A stretch of 64,000 nt of DNA from Marinoscillum sp040218045. Lineage in GTDB: Bacteria > Bacteroidota > Bacteroidia > Cytophagales > Cyclobacteriaceae. Position numbers and translations under genes: made by a program. Location of the stretch: positions 1-64,000 of the forward strand of contig JAVJQA010000012.1 of the NCBI GenBank assembly GCA_040218045.1, given 5' to 3'. Each line of letters begins with the position of its first letter. Within the stretch, counting starts at the first letter, position 1. The notes under the pieces are model-generated. The model saw only the letters and a program-made list of their open reading frames with translations, had not been told where the DNA came from and did no database searches. Shown here in pieces: positions 42,917 to 52,450 of the stretch.

Positions 42917-44587
42917 TTAAATAATCAGTCCATGTTTCTTACCTACTTCTGTAGCTTCTTCATAACCGGCATCATGGTGCCTGAATACTCCCATAGCAGG
43001 GTCATTGTATAAAACACGTTTGAGACACTTTTCAGCCCTGCTAGATCCATCGGCCAAAACGACCATTCCAGCATGCTGTGAATAGCCCATCCCTACACCA
43101 CCGCCATGATGAAAAGATACCCAGGTAGCTCCACCAGAGGCATTGGATAGCAGGTTGAGTAATGGCCAGTCCGAAACGGCATCTGTACCGTCTTTCATAC
43201 CCTCTGTTTCCCGGTTTGGAGAGGCTACTGAGCCGCAATCAAGATGATCACGACCAATCACAATTGGAGCTTTTACCTTGCCAGACTTTACCAAATCATT
43301 GAAAATCAATCCGGCTTTCTCACGCTCGCCCATTCCCAGCCAGCAGATTCTACAAGGGAGGCCTTGAAAAGAAACCTTCTCTCTAGCCTGGGTCAGCCAA
43401 TTGAAGAGATGCGTGTTTTCAGGAAAGGCTTCTATGAGTGCTTTATCTGTAGTATAAATATCCTCAGGATCTCCAGAAAGCGCCGCCCACCTGAATGGGC
43501 CTTTTCCTTCACAAAAAAGTGGCCTGATATATTCCGGAACAAATCCCTTGAAGTCAAAAGCATTTTTTTCACCTCCCTGCACGGCAAATTCCCTGAGGTT
43601 ATTGCCATAGTCAAAAGTGATGGCTCCTTGTTTTTTAAGGTCAAGCATAAGCGATACATGCCGGGCCATGCTCTTGAGTGAAAGTTCTTTGTATTTCTTC
43701 TGATCAGTTTTTCTTAACGCCTCAGCTTCTGAAAGTGAAAGACCATTTGGGATATACCCAAATACTGGATCATGGGCGGACGTTTGATCAGTAAGTACAT
43801 CAGGCACAATACCATCTGCTATTAGCTTTTCCAGCATGTCGCCAATGTCACTAACCAACCCAATGGAAATATTATCACCCTTTTCTTTAGCTTCCAATGC
43901 CCAATCACGAGCTTCTTCATAGCTATGGGTCATCTTGTCGATGTACCTGGTTTTAAGTCGCTTTTCAATACGCTTAGGATCCACATCTGCACCTAAAAAC
44001 GTAGCGCCAGCCATAGTGGCTGCCAAGGGCTGTGCCCCACCCATGCCACCGATACCACCTGTCACTAAAAGCTTGTGTTTGAGCGTACCGCCAAAATGCT
44101 GCTTGGCGCATTCTACAAAAGTCTCATAGGTGCCTTGAAGGATGCCTTGAGAACCGATGTATATCCAACTTCCAGCGGTCATTTGACCGTACATCATCAG
44201 TCCCTTTTCTTTGAGCTCTTCGAAGTGCTCCCAATTTGCCCAGGCAGGCACCAGGTTGGAGTTGGCAATGAGTACTCTTGGTGCTTCGGCATGAGTTCTT
44301 ACGATACCAACTGGTTTACCGGATTGAACCAGTAAACTCTGATCATTTTCTAACTCCAGCAGAATTTTGATGATCTTCTGAAGAGATTCCTTGTTTCTGG
44401 CTGCCTGGCCAGTCCCTCCATATACTACCAGTTCGCTGGGGTCTTCGGCTACTTCTTCATCAAGATTGTTTAAGAGCATTCGAAGTGGCGCCTCTGTTTG
44501 CCAGGATTTGGCGTGAAGCGTACTCCCAGTAGGTGCCTTGTAGTTGGGGTGATTGGCGTATTTTTCAAGAAATTGAGAATAATTCAT
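42917..44587 (-). CDS. hutU: Urocanate hydratase
   Basis: Second step of histidine breakdown: urocanate to 4-imidazolone-5-propionate, with tightly bound NAD. 556 residues, normal length. VVYGGTGQAARN, GQMTAGSWIYIGSQGI, LLVTGGIGGMGGAQPLA (NAD-binding loop), DQTSAHD, and the active-site segment GRDHLDCGSVASPNRETE with its cysteine, followed by the closing FHHGGGVGMGYSQHAG. Start overlaps the hutH 3' end by 23 bases, so the two are translated together. hutI and hutG are not in the window. Confidence 0.97.
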   Translation of the reverse strand: MNYSQFLEKYANHPNYKAPTGSTLHAKSWQTEAPLRMLLNNLDEEVAEDPSELVVYGGTGQAARNKESLQKIIKILLELENDQSLLVQSGKPVGIVRTHAEAPRVLIANSNLVPAWANWEHFEELKEKGLMMYGQMTAGSWIYIGSQGILQGTYETFVECAKQHFGGTLKHKLLVTGGIGGMGGAQPLAATMAGATFLGADVDPKRIEKRLKTRYIDKMTHSYEEARDWALEAKEKGDNISIGLVSDIGDMLEKLIADGIVPDVLTDQTSAHDPVFGYIPNGLSLSEAEALRKTDQKKYKELSLKSMARHVSLMLDLKKQGAITFDYGNNLREFAVQGGEKNAFDFKGFVPEYIRPLFCEGKGPFRWAALSGDPEDIYTTDKALIEAFPENTHLFNWLTQAREKVSFQGLPCRICWLGMGEREKAGLIFNDLVKSGKVKAPIVIGRDHLDCGSVASPNRETEGMKDGTDAVSDWPLLNLLSNASGGATWVSFHHGGGVGMGYSQHAGMVVLADGSSRAEKCLKRVLYNDPAMGVFRHHDAGYEEATEVGKKHGLII

Positions 44588-46136
44588 AAAAGTTACCTTT
44601 TAGGTTAATGTTGTTTTCTTCGGCAGTTTTTAAGGCCAGCTCGGTAAGCTGTCCGCTCACTATGAGGCCTCGCGCTTTCACAATGTCGTCTGCGAAAATC
44701 CTATCTTCCTCCGCATGATCGATTTGGCTTCTGATGAGCTCATGGCAAGCATCAAGTGTTTTACTTGATTTCATTGGTTTTCGATAATCAAAAGCCTGCG
44801 CAGCACAAATCAGTTCGACTGCCAGAATATTTTCTAAGTTGGTAATTACCTGATTGAGCTTCCGAGCACTAATTGATCCCATACTCACATGATCTTCCTG
44901 GCCAAGTGATGTTGGAATGCTATCAGCACTTGCTGGGAAACAAAGCGTTTTGTTTTCACTGGCTAGGGCCGCTGACGTGTATTGAGGAATCATGAACCCA
45001 CTATTGATCCCGGTATTTTTCATGAGCAGCATAGGCAGGCCTTCTATTCCACCTTCCAAGAGAAGATAAGTCCTTCGGTCAGAAATATTTCCCAGTTCAG
45101 ATGCTGCCAGTGTGGCGTAATCAAGTGGCATGGCCAAAGGCTGTCCGTGAAAGTTGCCTCCGCTTATGGAATTGTCCTTATCCAAAACAATTGGGTTATC
45201 GGTAACACTGTTTAGCTCTATCTGCACCAATTCCTTCAGGTGTAACCAGGCATTGCGGGAAGATCCGTGTACCTGAGGCATGCATCGGATCGAATAGGGA
45301 TCCTGTACACGGCCACAATTTTCATGAGACTCTACCATTTGAGAGTCTTTAAGCAGTGCTCTAAGGCGTGACGCTACATGCCTTGACCCATCATATGGCC
45401 GGAGTTCATGAAGCTTCGGATTGAATGGAGCAGCAGAACCCAGAATCCCTTCCAAAGACATAGCACCAATAATGTCTGCTAATTCCAGACAATTATGAAA
45501 CCGGTCCACCGCTCTGACTGCATATGATAAAATAAACTGAGTCCCGTTGATTAAAGCAAGCCCTTCCTTTGGGCCTAAATTGACCGGTTCAAGATTATGC
45601 TTTTCCAGGATACTCCCAGACTCCTCGATTTTACCATCTACATAAACTTGCCCCAGACCAATGAGCGGTAGAAACAAGTGCGCCAGGGGAGCCAGGTCAC
45701 CTGACGCTCCAACTGAGCCCTGGTTAGGAACTACTGGAGTAATGTTATTGTCCAGAAACCATAAGATTCTGTGGAGTGTCCCTGGAGCTATACCAGAATA
45801 TCCATAACTCAATGCCTGGAGTTTGGTGACTAACATCAGTCTGACTACTTCCAGAGGGACGTTTTCTCCAACACCCACGCTGTGGCTTCTTAAGATGTTT
45901 TCCTGGAGTTTTCTCGTTTGTTCTTTAGAAATAATGGTAGTGCAGAGTGGACCAAACCCAGTGTTGATTCCATAAACCACTCGATCGCCATTGGCTATTT
46001 CAGCGACATCTGCATGGCTTTTTGCTATCCTATTGAGCGTGTCATCGGAAAATGTTCCCTGGCTTTGCCCTTTGGCCAAAGCCAATGCAGAGCCAACGGT
46101 AAGGGTATCCTTGCCAAAATGAAAGGGGTGTTTCAT
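44565..46136 (-). CDS. hutH: Histidine ammonia-lyase
   Basis: First step of histidine breakdown: histidine to urocanate and ammonia. 523 residues from the ATG at 46136 (the frame is open ten codons further upstream, but the protein begins KHPFHFGKDTLT as in the family). The MIO prosthetic group forms from A144-S145-G146 in GSVGASGDLAPLAHL; other family motifs are YGINTGFGPL (catalytic Tyr), NGTQF, and QVHGSSRNAW-type PQVHG. Last-but-one gene of the minus-strand run plsC-gatC-TPR protein-hutH-hutU; gap to the upstream TPR gene is 23 bases. The same fold is used by tyrosine ammonia-lyases, but the paired hutU makes histidine the sure substrate. Confidence 0.97.
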   Translation of the reverse strand: MKHPFHFGKDTLTVGSALALAKGQSQGTFSDDTLNRIAKSHADVAEIANGDRVVYGINTGFGPLCTTIISKEQTRKLQENILRSHSVGVGENVPLEVVRLMLVTKLQALSYGYSGIAPGTLHRILWFLDNNITPVVPNQGSVGASGDLAPLAHLFLPLIGLGQVYVDGKIEESGSILEKHNLEPVNLGPKEGLALINGTQFILSYAVRAVDRFHNCLELADIIGAMSLEGILGSAAPFNPKLHELRPYDGSRHVASRLRALLKDSQMVESHENCGRVQDPYSIRCMPQVHGSSRNAWLHLKELVQIELNSVTDNPIVLDKDNSISGGNFHGQPLAMPLDYATLAASELGNISDRRTYLLLEGGIEGLPMLLMKNTGINSGFMIPQYTSAALASENKTLCFPASADSIPTSLGQEDHVSMGSISARKLNQVITNLENILAVELICAAQAFDYRKPMKSSKTLDACHELIRSQIDHAEEDRIFADDIVKARGLIVSGQLTELALKTAEENNINLKGNFYELFSIS

Positions 46137-46159
46137 ACATTGAATTTTTGGGTTGAGGA

Positions 46160-49027
46160 TTACCAACCTGAATTTTCCAAAGCTTCTTTTTCGGTGAGGT
46201 ACTCCTGGTAAAAGCGCTCGAATTCAGAACTGGTTAACCTCGTTTTCAGCTCAGCAAGCACATCTTTTGCATATTGATCCAGACCAGATCTTGCAGCTGC
46301 GATTACATATTGCTTGCGCAAAGCTACATTACTTTTATGGATGTCTGAAGCTTTTACCAGCACTTCATAAGCTGCGGATTGGTCAAGGTTTTGAAGGATT
46401 GAGGTGATTGCAAGGACTATAGGTTGGTTCAGGGCATTTTGATTTGCTATTTGTTTTAATGCCAATACCCTTTCTGTAGTATCACTGATAGAGAGTGCTG
46501 TAGTTATGGGGTGATTTACATTAGGAGAGCGGTTTTCATTTAAAGCAACCAGTAGGTCAACTTCGTTAAAGGAATCTTTCGCAAGATAAGGATTGAACAC
46601 AGCCCGGTACTTTTTTAAATCGTCAAAACGTTTTTCTATGAGCAGCTCTTTGGAGACTTTAGTCCAGAGGCTTGCCGCATAGTTTTCGTCAGTAGCTTCA
46701 TTGAGTAGCGCACTAATTTCGGCAGAAGAATATTCAGGGTACAAGTAGTAAAGTCGGAACAATTGAAGATCAGTGGATAAGTCCTGTCGGGTTTGAATGG
46801 CACGAAGGTCTCTTGGAATTGGGGCATAAACAGAATCGATTGATATCAGATAATCAGACCATGCCAAGGCTTTTTCCATATTCCCTATTTCGAGTAAACT
46901 GGCTTGTTTGTTCAACAGAGAAGGTTTGCTCCCTTCTGCAATGGCTGCCTCAAAAAACCTCAATGCTTCATCAAGTGCATGCTCAGAAAGAGCAATCATA
47001 CCCATCTCATTCAAGTATTTACCTTTCTCTTTACTCGGAACATCACTTGCAAGAAGATCAAGTCTGTACAATGCCTGATTGATATCACCCAGCCCATAGC
47101 AAGATAGCGCCGCTGCATTTTGAGCAGACCAGTATATGGTTTCGCTCACGGGATTGGCTAATGTTCTTTCAATATGTTTAGAAATTACCGGGTCTGGAAA
47201 ATACGAGCTTGCATTGATAAGAAAGGCCAGACGATGCAAGGGATAGGAAGGGTAGAGATAGGTGGTGTCAAATGAAAGTTCTGCGAATTGATTGGTGCCC
47301 AGACTAGAATAAAGAATATTAGTCTTGACTGCCAGATTGCCTTGTGTATAATCATCCTGAGCTTTTTGTACATCAAAATCAATTACTTTCCAAAGATTGA
47401 CAAGGTTGGCATTGGTCCATTGTCCTTTCAGGTTTGATTCTGATAAGATTTTAGTAGCATCGGACTTTTTACCTAAGTCTGCAAAGGTTAATCCCAGGTT
47501 GTTTTGAAGCTGTGGGTTGTTCGGAAACTCACGTATCCCCTCCTTCAGTGCAATCAGTGAGGGAGTGGCTTCATTGAGCATAGCATAAGTGCCAGCCTGA
47601 TTGATGTATGCTTGAGGGGAGGGATATCTTTTAGTAGCCCTTCCAAATCGATAGTTTGCTTCTTCGGGATCCTGCTTTTGAAGTCTTCTATATCCTATTT
47701 TATAGTTAGAGAAGTGATTGTCATGGCCAAATATTGTTCCCTCACGATAATACTCCCCGGCAAGCAATGTTTCACCTAAGTGCTCAGCCTGGGCTCCCTG
47801 ATAGTTATAGCTCCCAGCCCTGAACAGTAGGAAGGGCTCTTTACTGGACAGGTAAAAGAAGGCTGCTACTGCTACGAGACCCCCTAGTTTGGCACTGACA
47901 TAATGAAAATTTTGTGGTTTATAAGCTACTTTATAGACTTCAAGTCCACGGATCAGAGGTGTGATAAAGTTGACAACAATGTAAATGAAGAAAAATGCAC
48001 CAAACCCAAGATGAGTATAGACAATCAAATAATGCAGTCCTTCATATACCGGATCATTACCCCTAAACATCCCCATTGACAGGAAGCCAAAGGTGACGAG
48101 CCCTGTACCTATCAAAAGAAATAGGGCATTCCTTTTATCAAGGAACACTTGATAGAGCTCTTCGCGATAGGAGATTGACCACAATGCTACAACTGCACTT
48201 ATAGATAACAGGATAAACGGATCAAAAAAGGCAACTTCTGTGTTGATGACGCCTGATTTTTTGCCATAATAAAGTCCAAGAATCCCCAAATAGACCAGGG
48301 AAAATACAATGAAATGAATATGATTGCTCTTGCCGCCTTTTTGTCTTGTAATCAGGTAAAGTATCGCAAAGACGTTTTCTTCTGCAATGAGCATCAGAAA
48401 GATCAGGGCAATGATCACCAGCCCAAAGTAACTTCCTACAGTAAATTGTTCTTGAAGGATAGTCAATTCAACTCCAGAAAATATGGCGATTAGTCCGGTG
48501 ACCAACAAGAATGATAGCAACCGAAGCTCAAAACTAATATTGCTAAAGAATGCATGAAATAGATAACCAGGAATTAAGTAAGCACACAGTATGATGACAA
48601 TGCCAATGGATGATTTGTTTTCAAAACCAAACACCTCGATTTCTGGTAAATGAAGACTGATAATGAAGAAAATGAGCAAAGCCATGACCCCAATAAACCA
48701 TAAACGACTCAGGAAGGTGACCACAGCCATGATTACACACAGTCCAAGAAGTATGAGGCAGATGAAGCCCGCTTCACTGGTTAAATCACGCTTGATGGGG
48801 CCGGCTGTAAATGATTCTGCAAGTGAATATTTCTCTGCGGTGAAGCTGAACTCAAAGGGGCCTTTTTTGAACGGATAAGCTGCAAATTCCTCGGATTCGG
48901 CCGTGGTTGTTACATTCCACCCAATACTCCCATCATATCCCTGAAAATATTGGAACAGGTAAATGGCTACTGCCCCAACGAATAAAGTAATGGCAATCCT
49001 TTGAAAGAAATTCGGAGCTGGTTTCAT
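46160..49027 (-). CDS. Polytopic membrane protein with large C-terminal TPR domain, function unknown
   Basis: 955 residues, family not recognised. About eleven membrane helices fill residues 8-410, with one larger extracytoplasmic loop between helices 1 and 2 (about 30-85). Behind the last helix (VAVAAFFYLSS) comes a soluble TPR region (about 420-955) with recognisable repeats (PQLQNNLGLTFADLGKKSDA, and ALDEALRFFEAAIAEGSKP). The layout resembles O-antigen ligase or glycosyltransferase-C proteins with TPR tails, but I see none of their signature acidic or arginine loops, so no enzyme is claimed. It is 4 bases behind gatC and 23 bases ahead of hutH, thus in the same transcript; that context gives no functional clue. 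Confidence 0.8.
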   Translation of the reverse strand: MKPAPNFFQRIAITLFVGAVAIYLFQYFQGYDGSIGWNVTTTAESEEFAAYPFKKGPFEFSFTAEKYSLAESFTAGPIKRDLTSEAGFICLILLGLCVIMAVVTFLSRLWFIGVMALLIFFIISLHLPEIEVFGFENKSSIGIVIILCAYLIPGYLFHAFFSNISFELRLLSFLLVTGLIAIFSGVELTILQEQFTVGSYFGLVIIALIFLMLIAEENVFAILYLITRQKGGKSNHIHFIVFSLVYLGILGLYYGKKSGVINTEVAFFDPFILLSISAVVALWSISYREELYQVFLDKRNALFLLIGTGLVTFGFLSMGMFRGNDPVYEGLHYLIVYTHLGFGAFFFIYIVVNFITPLIRGLEVYKVAYKPQNFHYVSAKLGGLVAVAAFFYLSSKEPFLLFRAGSYNYQGAQAEHLGETLLAGEYYREGTIFGHDNHFSNYKIGYRRLQKQDPEEANYRFGRATKRYPSPQAYINQAGTYAMLNEATPSLIALKEGIREFPNNPQLQNNLGLTFADLGKKSDATKILSESNLKGQWTNANLVNLWKVIDFDVQKAQDDYTQGNLAVKTNILYSSLGTNQFAELSFDTTYLYPSYPLHRLAFLINASSYFPDPVISKHIERTLANPVSETIYWSAQNAAALSCYGLGDINQALYRLDLLASDVPSKEKGKYLNEMGMIALSEHALDEALRFFEAAIAEGSKPSLLNKQASLLEIGNMEKALAWSDYLISIDSVYAPIPRDLRAIQTRQDLSTDLQLFRLYYLYPEYSSAEISALLNEATDENYAASLWTKVSKELLIEKRFDDLKKYRAVFNPYLAKDSFNEVDLLVALNENRSPNVNHPITTALSISDTTERVLALKQIANQNALNQPIVLAITSILQNLDQSAAYEVLVKASDIHKSNVALRKQYVIAAARSGLDQYAKDVLAELKTRLTSSEFERFYQEYLTEKEALENSGW

Positions 49028-49031
49028 TTGG

Positions 49032-49319
49032 TTACTCTAGTACTTTTGGTACCCTGAAGTAATCCGCATCTTTTTTGGGAGCGTTTTTGAGTGCACGTTC
49101 GTGACTGATGGTATTTGATTTTTCATCAACTCTAAAGGCATTGATTTCAAAAGACATGTTGGTGAGGGGATCCACACCTTCAGTATCCAATTCATTGAGT
49201 TTTTCGACCCATGTCAGGACTTCCTCAAGATCTTTGATGTAAGACTCTTCCTTTTCCGGATCTATTTCGATCCTGGCCAGGTGAGCTATTTTTTGTAGTG
49301 TCTCTTTATCTATTTTCAT
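49032..49319 (-). CDS. gatC: Aspartyl/glutamyl-tRNA(Asn/Gln) amidotransferase subunit C
   Basis: Small stabilising subunit of GatCAB that wraps between GatA and GatB. 95 residues, normal length. Helical start with the family pattern LQKIAHLARIEIDPEKEE, then VEKLNELDTEGVDPL and the closing FRVPKVLE. It lies 4 bases ahead of the polytopic TPR gene and 22 bases behind plsC on the minus strand, far from gatA at 27217. Confidence 0.95.
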   Translation of the reverse strand: MKIDKETLQKIAHLARIEIDPEKEESYIKDLEEVLTWVEKLNELDTEGVDPLTNMSFEINAFRVDEKSNTISHERALKNAPKKDADYFRVPKVLE

Positions 49320-49341
49320 AAATAAAATTGTATCAGCAATA

Positions 49342-50091
49342 TTAGTTAACTGCCCTGACTTTATCAGGGTGATGTCTCAGAAGTTCAGCTTGAATCGTAC
49401 GGAAAGCTTCGTTTTTCATTCGGTTTGCTTCTTTATCATCCTGGGACTTTGGGAATATAGGGTCATGCACAATGACGCTGCACTTGTGATAGTGGAAGCG
49501 CAGAGGTGATTTATCCGGCAGGATCACAAAATTATAAGGCATGGTGACTGGTACAATGGGAATACCTTTCTCAGCAGAGATACGAAAAGCACCATCTTTA
49601 AATGGAGTCATATAAGGCAGGTTTTCCTCTTTGACCACAATCCCGCCTTCAGGGAAAAAGGTCACGTTGAATCCTTCATCCAGAGCCATTTTGGTTTTTT
49701 GTAGACTTTCAGCCCTGCTCCTTGCGCTAGAGCGATTAACTGGAATGTGGATTTTTTTAAAAAAGTATCCAAACAATGGGATTTTGGTCAAAGAGCTTTT
49801 ACCTATGAATTTGCTCGGATATAAAAGGTAAAAAGCTGCGATATCCAAATAAGAAAAATGGTTGACACAGAAAATGTATTGTTGCCCTGGGGCTAATTTC
49901 TCCTTGCCGATGACCTCTACTTTTAGTGCAATCTTAAAAAAGATTTTGGCCCAGTAAGTATGAAGAATAAGTGCCGTATAGTGCCAGGATTTACTTTGAC
50001 CTAGTAAAATGAGCGTAGGGATAACAATAATGCATGTCAGTGCAAAAATGAATATGGCGTAACCGGTATATAGTAAAAGACGGATTCTCAC
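49342..50091 (-). CDS. plsC: 1-acyl-sn-glycerol-3-phosphate acyltransferase
   Basis: Adds the second acyl chain to make phosphatidic acid at the inner membrane. From the GTG at 50091 the protein has 249 residues: an N-terminal membrane anchor (LLLYTGYAIFIFALTCIIVI), motif I NHFSYLD (HxxxxD), motif II near GKSSLTKIPLFGYFF, motif III FPEGG and motif IV VPVTMP. A TTG at 50142 would extend it by 17 residues, but a TATATTTG promoter box (50140-50147, minus strand) overlaps that TTG, so transcripts from it could only use the GTG. First gene of the minus-strand run that ends with hutU. Confidence 0.9.
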   Translation of the reverse strand: MRIRLLLYTGYAIFIFALTCIIVIPTLILLGQSKSWHYTALILHTYWAKIFFKIALKVEVIGKEKLAPGQQYIFCVNHFSYLDIAAFYLLYPSKFIGKSSLTKIPLFGYFFKKIHIPVNRSSARSRAESLQKTKMALDEGFNVTFFPEGGIVVKEENLPYMTPFKDGAFRISAEKGIPIVPVTMPYNFVILPDKSPLRFHYHKCSVIVHDPIFPKSQDDKEANRMKNEAFRTIQAELLRHHPDKVRAVN

Positions 50092-50139
50092 TAAATTGAA
50101 GACGTTACAAAGATTTTTATTAATCTGGTGTAATAAAAT

Positions 50140-50147
50140 CAAATATA
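50140..50147 (-). promoter_or_regulatory. Putative -7 box for the plsC-gatC-TPR-hutHU run (TATATTTG)
   Basis: On the minus strand this reads TATATTTG, an exact TAnnTTTG box, 49 bases before the GTG start of plsC. It also decides the start: transcription beginning near 50133 would exclude the TTG at 50142. Confidence 0.45.
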
Positions 50148-50184
50148 TAAAGACTAATCACCCGAAAACTAAAACAAATTCAAT

Positions 50185-51096
50185 TTGGAACTACTACGTG
50201 TTGACAACATCAGTAAATCCTACAGCAATCATCAGGCCTTAAGCAATGTCAGTATGACGATTCCTAAGGGAAGCATCTTTGGGTTGCTTGGCCCTAACGG
50301 AGCAGGCAAAACAACGCTGATCAGGATCATTACAAGAATTATTGAACAGGACAGTGGCGAGGTATACCTGGCTGGAGAGAAAATTACCCCTGAGCTGGTC
50401 AGGAAGATTGGTTATCTACCGGAGGAGCGAGGCCTTTATAAAAAAATGAAAGTTGGTGAGCAGCTCTTATACCTGGCTCGACTCAAAGGGCTTTCTCGTG
50501 CTGAAGCCGTAAGTAAGATCAAAGAATGGTTGAAAAGACTTGATTTGACGGAATGGCAAAACAAGGCCATTGAGGATCTTTCTAAGGGAATGGCGCAAAA
50601 GGTACAATTTATTGCTACAGTGATGCACGAGCCTGATTTGATTATCTTAGATGAACCATTTTCTGGTTTTGATCCGGTAAATGCCAACTTGATCAAGGAT
50701 GAGATCTTCAAACTAAGAGAAGCCGGAGCTACCGTAATTTTCTCCACACACCGAATGGAGTCAGTTGAGGAGCTATGTGATCATATCGCTTTGATTAACA
50801 AGTCAGAGAAAATTCTCGATGGCAAAAAACTGGATATCAAGAATGATCACAAGGATGGGACATTCATTGTTACCCACGAAGGTGTTTTAAGCACCTCAGA
50901 GCATTTCGACTTGCTGGGAGCTTCAGAAACAGAACATGGATTGAAGCAATCTATCTTAAAAAATAAAATCCAAGGTGGCCCCAATAACCTGTTGAAGGAA
51001 CTGATTAAATCGGTAGAAATACACTCATTTATTGAGAAGATCCCAACCATCAATGAAATCTTTATAAGCAAAGTGAAAGGAGGCAACCATGAATAA
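50185..51096 (+). CDS. ABC transporter ATP-binding protein (NatA-like)
   Basis: 303 residues. Walker A GPNGAGKTT (about 38-46), Q-loop region YLPEERGLYKKM, signature LSKGMAQKVQ (about 133-142), Walker B LIILDEPFSGFD (about 153-164) and switch H in STHRME. The long C-terminal extension (about 230-303) is typical for NatA/CcmA-like ATPases that drive ABC-2 exporters. The start is TTG at 50185; the conserved strand begins at once (ELLRVDNISKSY), so no later start is possible. It overlaps the permease gene by 8 bases. Substrate not known; NatAB of Bacillus exports sodium, which is only a family analogy. Confidence 0.88.
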   Translation: MELLRVDNISKSYSNHQALSNVSMTIPKGSIFGLLGPNGAGKTTLIRIITRIIEQDSGEVYLAGEKITPELVRKIGYLPEERGLYKKMKVGEQLLYLARLKGLSRAEAVSKIKEWLKRLDLTEWQNKAIEDLSKGMAQKVQFIATVMHEPDLIILDEPFSGFDPVNANLIKDEIFKLREAGATVIFSTHRMESVEELCDHIALINKSEKILDGKKLDIKNDHKDGTFIVTHEGVLSTSEHFDLLGASETEHGLKQSILKNKIQGGPNNLLKELIKSVEIHSFIEKIPTINEIFISKVKGGNHE

Positions 51097-52423
51097 GATT
51101 GGATTAATTATCGCAAGAGAGTATCTGTCAAGAGTTCGCAAGAAGTCGTTTATTATCATGACTTTGTTGGCACCTGTTTTATTTGGTGGGTTTTTCTTTT
51201 TCATTGCATGGTCAGCAACCAGAGAGGCAGATTCAAAGAGCATTATTGTGATCGATGAGGGACAAATGTTTGCCGAAGTTTTTGATTCTTCTGATGGTGC
51301 CGATTTTGACTACTCTTCATTTAGTCTTGATGAGGCTAAAGAGAAGGTAATAGCCGGAGACTATGATGGCGTTTTGTTTATTCCGCAATTGAGCGTGGAT
51401 AATCCGCAAGGTGTTTCTTTTTATGGCACCAACAATCCGAGCATTACGATGGTGCGCGGTTTGAGCAGACGCCTGGAAGGAGAACTTGAGAATATCAAAC
51501 TACGAAATTCCGGGATCAATAAAGAAGTGCTGGAAAGCCTCAAAGCCGATGTGGATATCAGTACGATAAACCTGTCTGAATCTGGAGATGAAAAAGCGAG
51601 TAGTTCCATAGGTGCAACAGGGGTTGGTTACGTTGCTGCATTTATGATTTACATGTTTATTTTCATCTACGGAGCTATGTGTATGCGCGGAGTTGTAGAG
51701 GAAAAAACCAGCCGTATCATTGAAGTGGTCATCGCAAGTGTAAAGCCATTCCAGCTCATGATGGGCAAGGTGGTTGGAATTGCTGGTGTCGGGCTTTCAC
51801 AATTCATCCTTTGGATCATTCTTAGTATAGGAATCAGTGCAGTGGTAGGTGGAATATTTACAGATGGTGCCAAAGAAATGCAAAAAGCACAGACAGAACA
51901 ATTGGAGAATCTGGATGTCCCTCAGGATGATACACAGCTTGCTCAGCAAGAAGCTACTGATTCTTTGATGGCTGATTTCAGTGCAGCGATTGAGTCGATC
52001 AATATTCCATTGGTCATTGTGGCGTTCTTGTTTTACTTCTTTGCAGGGTATTTACTGTATGGGGCACTATTTGCAGCCATTGGCTCTGCGGTAGACAGTG
52101 ATGCTGATGCCCAGCAGTTTATGTTTCCGGTCACCATACCACTGATCATATCTATTGTTTCACTCAATGCGATCATCAATGACCCGAATGGTTCCATGGC
52201 TTTCTGGATGTCAATTATTCCATTTACATCACCTGTAGTGATGATGATGCGTGTGCCTTTTGGGGTACCTGCATGGGAGCTTGGTTTGTCAATGGTGTTA
52301 ATGATAGGAGGTTTTTTCTTTACTATTTGGCTGGCAAGCCGAATCTATAGAATAGGAATACTGATGCATGGCACCAAGGTTAACTACAAAACCCTGGGTA
52401 AGTGGATCATGATGAAGAATTAA
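51089..52423 (+). CDS. ABC-2 type permease (NatB-like)
   Basis: 444 residues. Membrane helix near the N-terminus (IIMTLLAPVLFGGFFFFIAW, about 22-41), a large extracytoplasmic domain (about 45-175), then five to six helices including the ABC-2 signature RGVVEEKTSRIIEVVIASVKP (written with its core EEKTSRI at about 211-217). An acidic, Gln-rich insert (EQLENLDVPQDDTQLAQQEA region, about 270-300) sits between two helices. The order ATPase-permease with an 8-base overlap makes a two-gene exporter. Followed after 60 bases by an orphan sensor kinase. Confidence 0.87.
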   Translation: MNKIGLIIAREYLSRVRKKSFIIMTLLAPVLFGGFFFFIAWSATREADSKSIIVIDEGQMFAEVFDSSDGADFDYSSFSLDEAKEKVIAGDYDGVLFIPQLSVDNPQGVSFYGTNNPSITMVRGLSRRLEGELENIKLRNSGINKEVLESLKADVDISTINLSESGDEKASSSIGATGVGYVAAFMIYMFIFIYGAMCMRGVVEEKTSRIIEVVIASVKPFQLMMGKVVGIAGVGLSQFILWIILSIGISAVVGGIFTDGAKEMQKAQTEQLENLDVPQDDTQLAQQEATDSLMADFSAAIESINIPLVIVAFLFYFFAGYLLYGALFAAIGSAVDSDADAQQFMFPVTIPLIISIVSLNAIINDPNGSMAFWMSIIPFTSPVVMMMRVPFGVPAWELGLSMVLMIGGFFFTIWLASRIYRIGILMHGTKVNYKTLGKWIMMKN

Positions 52424-52450
52424 GTTTTTGATTATTGCAGAATTCTTAAC

